Shown in pieces: positions 48,965 through 51,608 of a DNA stretch of 51,608 nucleotides. The DNA is taken from positions 1-51,608 of the forward strand of contig NZ_AVFK01000044.1 of the NCBI RefSeq assembly GCF_000936425.1, given 5' to 3'. How positions within the stretch are numbered: the stretch's first letter is position 1; every line of letters begins with the position of its first letter. The stretch comes from Skermanella aerolata KACC 11604. GTDB taxonomy: Bacteria > Pseudomonadota > Alphaproteobacteria > Azospirillales > Azospirillaceae. The position numbers and the translations under genes are program-made. The notes beneath the pieces are model-generated. The model was not told the DNA's origin, ran no database searches, and saw only the letters and a list, made by a program, of their open reading frames with translations.

Positions 48965-50275
48965 CTATTCCGCCAAAGTGACCGCCGGACGCGGCGGCAT
49001 GGCTGTCTCCGCCGAATTGGCTTCCATGAGCCGGGAGCGCATGGGCTTGAGGACGAGCAATGCCATGACGGCGGCCAGTGCGTTGACGGCCGAGGCGAGG
49101 ACGAAGACCATGTCCCAGCTTCCGGTGGCGTCCGCGATCACGCTGCTGATCGGGACCAGCAAGGCCGCGGTGCCCTTGGCGGTGTAGAGCAGGCCGGCGT
49201 TGGAGGCCGCGTATTTCGAGCCGAAGGTGTCGCCGCAGGTGGCGGGGAACAGGCTGAAGATCTCACCCCAGGCGAAGAAGACCATGCCGGTCAGGAAGAC
49301 GAACGCCATCGGGTTGTGGCCCCACTTGGCGAGCGCCAGGATGCCGACCGCTTCCATCGCGAAGGCGATGAACATCGTGTTCTCGCGGCCGATATGGTCG
49401 GATACCCAGCCGAAGAAGGGACGCGTCACGCCGTTCAGGATGCGGTCGATGGTCAGCGCGAAGGTCAGCGCCGGGAGAGTGATGCCGATCAGCGAGATCG
49501 GGGTGTTGGCAAGGCCGTAGTCCTTGGCGATCGGGCCGATCTGGGCGGTCGCCATCAGGCCGCCGGCGGCGACGACCGTGAACATGAAGTACATGACCCA
49601 GAAGACGGGGGTCTTCGCCATCTCGACCGGCGAGTAGTCGCGGCGCGACATGCCGACCTTCGGCATGGCCTGGGGCAATTGGCCGGCCTTGGGAGCCCGC
49701 AGCAGGAACGCCAGCAGGAAGACCGAACCGCCCTGGATCAGGCCGAAGAACATGAAGGTCTGTTCGTAGCCCGAGGACGCGATCATGTTGGCGATCGGGA
49801 TGATGGTGATGGCCGAACCCGCGCCGAAACCGGCGGCGGTCAGGCCGGCGGCGAGGCCGCGGCGGTCGGGGAACCACTTCAGCGCATTGCCGACGCAGGT
49901 GCCGTAGACGGCGCCCGCCCCGATGCCGCCGATGGCCGCCGCGACATAGAGCATGGCGAGGCTGTCCACGACGGAATTCATCATCCACGAGATGCCGCAG
50001 AGGATGCCGCCAACGACGGTCACGATGCAGGGACCGAACCTGTCGACGCACCAGCCCTCGATCGGGACCAGCCACGTCTCGGTGACGATGAAGATGGAGA
50101 ATGCGACCTGGATGCCGGTGAGGCCCCAGCCGTGCTTGGCGTCCATCGGGCTAACGAAAAGCGTCCAGCCATATTGTAGATTGGCGACCATCGCCATGCA
50201 GATGATGCCGACGACCAATTGAAGCCAACGGCCGCCGGGTGGACCTTTAACTACTGTTGCCTGTTGTGCGAGCAT
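48965..50275 (-). CDS. oxlT: OFA-family oxalate/formate antiporter
   Basis: This is a 436-residue major-facilitator permease with 12 hydrophobic helices. The OFA family features are WTLFVSPMDAKHGWGLTGIQ, ETWLVPIEGWCVDRFGP, YGTCVGNALKWFPDRRGLAA, GLTAAGFGAGSA and GVTRPFFGWVSDHIGRENTM. OFA members exchange oxalate for formate or related monocarboxylates. A link with formate dehydrogenase 10 kb away is plausible: oxalate in, formate out or oxidised. The N-terminal ATG at 50275 has a GGGAG ribosome site. The 126 bases in front carry operator-like repeats. The exact substrate is not proven; the family name is strong. Confidence 0.88.
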   Translation of the reverse strand: MLAQQATVVKGPPGGRWLQLVVGIICMAMVANLQYGWTLFVSPMDAKHGWGLTGIQVAFSIFIVTETWLVPIEGWCVDRFGPCIVTVVGGILCGISWMMNSVVDSLAMLYVAAAIGGIGAGAVYGTCVGNALKWFPDRRGLAAGLTAAGFGAGSAITIIPIANMIASSGYEQTFMFFGLIQGGSVFLLAFLLRAPKAGQLPQAMPKVGMSRRDYSPVEMAKTPVFWVMYFMFTVVAAGGLMATAQIGPIAKDYGLANTPISLIGITLPALTFALTIDRILNGVTRPFFGWVSDHIGRENTMFIAFAMEAVGILALAKWGHNPMAFVFLTGMVFFAWGEIFSLFPATCGDTFGSKYAASNAGLLYTAKGTAALLVPISSVIADATGSWDMVFVLASAVNALAAVMALLVLKPMRSRLMEANSAETAMPPRPAVTLAE

Positions 50276-50400
50276 TTCGACTCCCTTGTCCTTTACCGAC
50301 TTTGTGCGTTGTCTTGCCGCGTCTTGCCATGTTGCCGACAGAAACTCTTCGGAACTTTGATCCGGCTAACGAAGGGCCGGTCTGGGCTTGAAGCAGGGCT

Positions 50401-50436
50401 GGTATACGGTATTCAGAACTATTGATACCAAATACC
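50401..50436 (-). promoter_or_regulatory. Pair of GntR operator-like sites upstream of oxlT
   Basis: GGTATACGGTATTC (50401-50414) and, on the other strand, GGTATTTGGTATCA (complement of 50423-50436) form two copies of the motif separated by eight bases. They stand about 126-161 bases before the antiporter start. Confidence 0.5.
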
Positions 50437-50604
50437 TTCTGAGAGGCTGGCGCAAGGGAATTGAAGCGTTGAAAGGTCAAATTCATTTCGCTTTGCGAAA
50501 AAAGGCATCGCAGTTTGGAAACATTCCTGGAAACGAATGAAAAATCTGCCGAAGCGCTTTGTGATGCTGGCTGAGCAATTAACCACTTCAAGGGCAGCTG
50601 GTAG

Positions 50605-50620
50605 TTGGTATATTGTATGC
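50605..50620 (+). promoter_or_regulatory. GntR operator-like site upstream of CBS-BON gene
   Basis: TTGGTATATTGTATGC lies 54 bases before the ATG at 50674. It matches the shared GGTATAnnGTATnC motif and overlaps a TATATTG-type promoter element. Confidence 0.5.
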
Positions 50621-50673
50621 CACACCGCAGTTTAAGACGGTGCGTAAGCTCTTGAAAACACACGGAGGAAGCC

Positions 50674-51375
50674 ATGAAGGCCGGCGATATCATGACCCGC
50701 AACGTCATCACGATCGACGCCGACAGTACGGTGGCGCAGGCGGCTCAGCGCATGCTCGACCACCGGATCAGCGGCATGCCGGTGGTGGACGACAGTGGAC
50801 GGGTGATCGGGATCATCAGCGAAGGCGACCTGCTGCACCGGGCCGAAACCGGCACCGAACGGCGCAAGTCGTGGTGGCTCGGGCTGGTGGCGGGTTCCTC
50901 GTCCCAGGCGGAGAACTTCACGCGTGAGCACGGCCGCACCGTGCGCGACGTAATGAGCGCCACCGTCATCAGCGTCGACGAGAACACCGACCTCAACGAG
51001 GTCGTCCACATGATGGAGGGGAAGCGGATCAAGCGCGTGCCCGTCCTGAGCAACCGTCAGGTGGTCGGCATCATCAGCCGCGCGAACCTGATGCGCGTCC
51101 TGGCGACCATGGAACCCGCCGCCGCTGCTCCGGCCGCCGACGACCGCACGATCCGGGACCGGGTGCTTCAGGCCTACAAGGGGCAGAGCTGGGCGCCCGA
51201 CTTCGGCGAGAACGTCGTCGTCAAGGACGGCGTCGTCCATCTCTGGGGCTCCGTGCGGACCGAGTCACAGCGTCAGGCCCTGCTGGTGGGGGCTAGGAAC
51301 GTAGCGGGCGTGCGCGAGGTGGTGGACCACATAGACGTCGTCAGCCCCGTCGCGGAAGGCTTCGTCGGCTGGTGA
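50674..51375 (+). CDS. CBS-BON domain protein
   Basis: This is a 233-residue protein. Two CBS domains occupy residues about 1-60 (MKAGDIMTRNVITIDADSTV, RISGMPVVDDSGRVIGIISE) and 90-145 (VMSATVISVDENTDLNEVVH). A BON domain follows at residues about 155-228 (IRDRVLQAYKGQSWAPDFGE, VVVKDGVVHLWGSVRTESQR). Such proteins sense adenine nucleotides, and BON domains bind membranes or lipids. The start has GGAGGAAGCC upstream. It is divergent from the antiporter, with shared operator-like sites between. It resembles the CBS protein at 29688 in the first motif. Confidence 0.9.
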   Translation: MKAGDIMTRNVITIDADSTVAQAAQRMLDHRISGMPVVDDSGRVIGIISEGDLLHRAETGTERRKSWWLGLVAGSSSQAENFTREHGRTVRDVMSATVISVDENTDLNEVVHMMEGKRIKRVPVLSNRQVVGIISRANLMRVLATMEPAAAAPAADDRTIRDRVLQAYKGQSWAPDFGENVVVKDGVVHLWGSVRTESQRQALLVGARNVAGVREVVDHIDVVSPVAEGFVGW

Positions 51376-51409
51376 CGTAAGCCGACTCGCCAAGGTTGGG
51401 GAACGCGGA

Positions 51410-51433
51410 AAGGCCGCCCGGATGGGCGGCCTT
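51410..51433 (+). terminator. Hairpin after CBS-BON gene
   Basis: AAGGCCGCCC (51410-51419) and GGGCGGCCTT (51424-51433) form a perfect ten-base stem with a four-base loop, 34 bases after the stop. The downstream tail is only partly T-rich, so termination is likely but not certain. Confidence 0.65.
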
Positions 51434-51608
51434 ATCTGTGTCTTCGATCGTCGAGAACAGGTTTTGTGACGGAGATCATGTGTCTTCGACGCAGGCTTAC
51501 TGCTGCGCACGGCGCTCGGAAAAGAGATGATCGATTTACCTATCGGTAAACGATGAGATCAAGCCGATCGAGCGATTAGTAAGGCTTAGCTTCACGTGTT
51601 GCCACGCT
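51434..51608. other. Window end, nothing recognised
   Basis: The last 175 bases have no convincing frame. GATCGATTTACC and a following TATCGGTAAACGATG may form a small inverted repeat (TTTACC...GGTAAA) of possible operator type. Confidence 0.35.

Noticed and set aside
50247-50711. Minus-strand frame of 154 codons upstream of oxlT
   Set aside because: It overlaps the promoter region, the operator-like sites and the oxlT start, and has serine-rich, patternless sequence.

Overview
The window is GC-rich DNA that reads as an alphaproteobacterium, most likely a Rhodospirillales member of the Azospirillum/Skermanella kind. That placement is an inference from the three-gene transhydrogenase (pntAA-pntAB-pntB), the fdsGBA-fdhD-fdsD formate dehydrogenase operon, the RTX proteins and codon use. 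No rRNA, tRNA, CRISPR array or intact insertion sequence was seen.

Bases 1 to about 25,200 are the right part of an integrative, probably conjugative, element. It opens inside virB4 and continues as a tightly overlapping plus-strand type IV secretion operon: virB4, virB5, an eexN-like exclusion gene, virB6, virB7, virB8, virB9, virB10, virB11 and virD4. VirB1-3 and any relaxase would lie left of the window. A cargo and maintenance region follows. It holds two RTX calcium-binding repeat proteins, a lone terminase-small-subunit-like protein, several unknown genes, and a replication-like block (RepA-type AAA ATPase, zinc/Toprim primase-like protein) next to a dense array of GTAACGCC repeats. It also holds a five-gene operon of tiny proteins with a divergent XRE regulator, two AlpA/excisionase-like genes, an unknown zinc-ribbon protein and a P4-type tyrosine integrase.

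The integrase faces the right boundary. About 160 bases beyond its start lies the 3' end of an actP-like acetate/cation symporter gene with no 5' part, so the element appears to have inserted into actP.

From about 25,200 rightward the DNA looks chromosomal: pntAA-AB-B, a class II HDAC-like deacetylase, a CBS protein, a ketopantoate-reductase-like dehydrogenase divergent from a GntR regulator, and a LysR regulator. The NAD-dependent molybdenum formate dehydrogenase operon fdsG-fdsB-fdsA-fdhD-fdsD comes next. Bases 39.9-43.7 kb are a small accessory patch with a nucleotidyltransferase toxin-antitoxin candidate, a DMT transporter remnant, an orphan HTH antitoxin, parD with a broken parE, and an AT-rich gene for a PD-(D/E)xK-like nuclease. 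The right end has a BMP-type nucleoside-like ABC transporter (four genes), an OFA-family oxalate/formate antiporter and a CBS-BON protein.

The metabolic genes form a plausible C1/C2-acid theme: oxalate/formate exchange, formate oxidation to NADH, and NADH-to-NADPH conversion by transhydrogenase. A 14-base motif resembling a GntR operator (GGTATACnGTATnC) occurs upstream of the GntR gene, its divergent neighbour, the antiporter and the CBS-BON gene. It may tie these loci, 19 kb apart, into one regulon.
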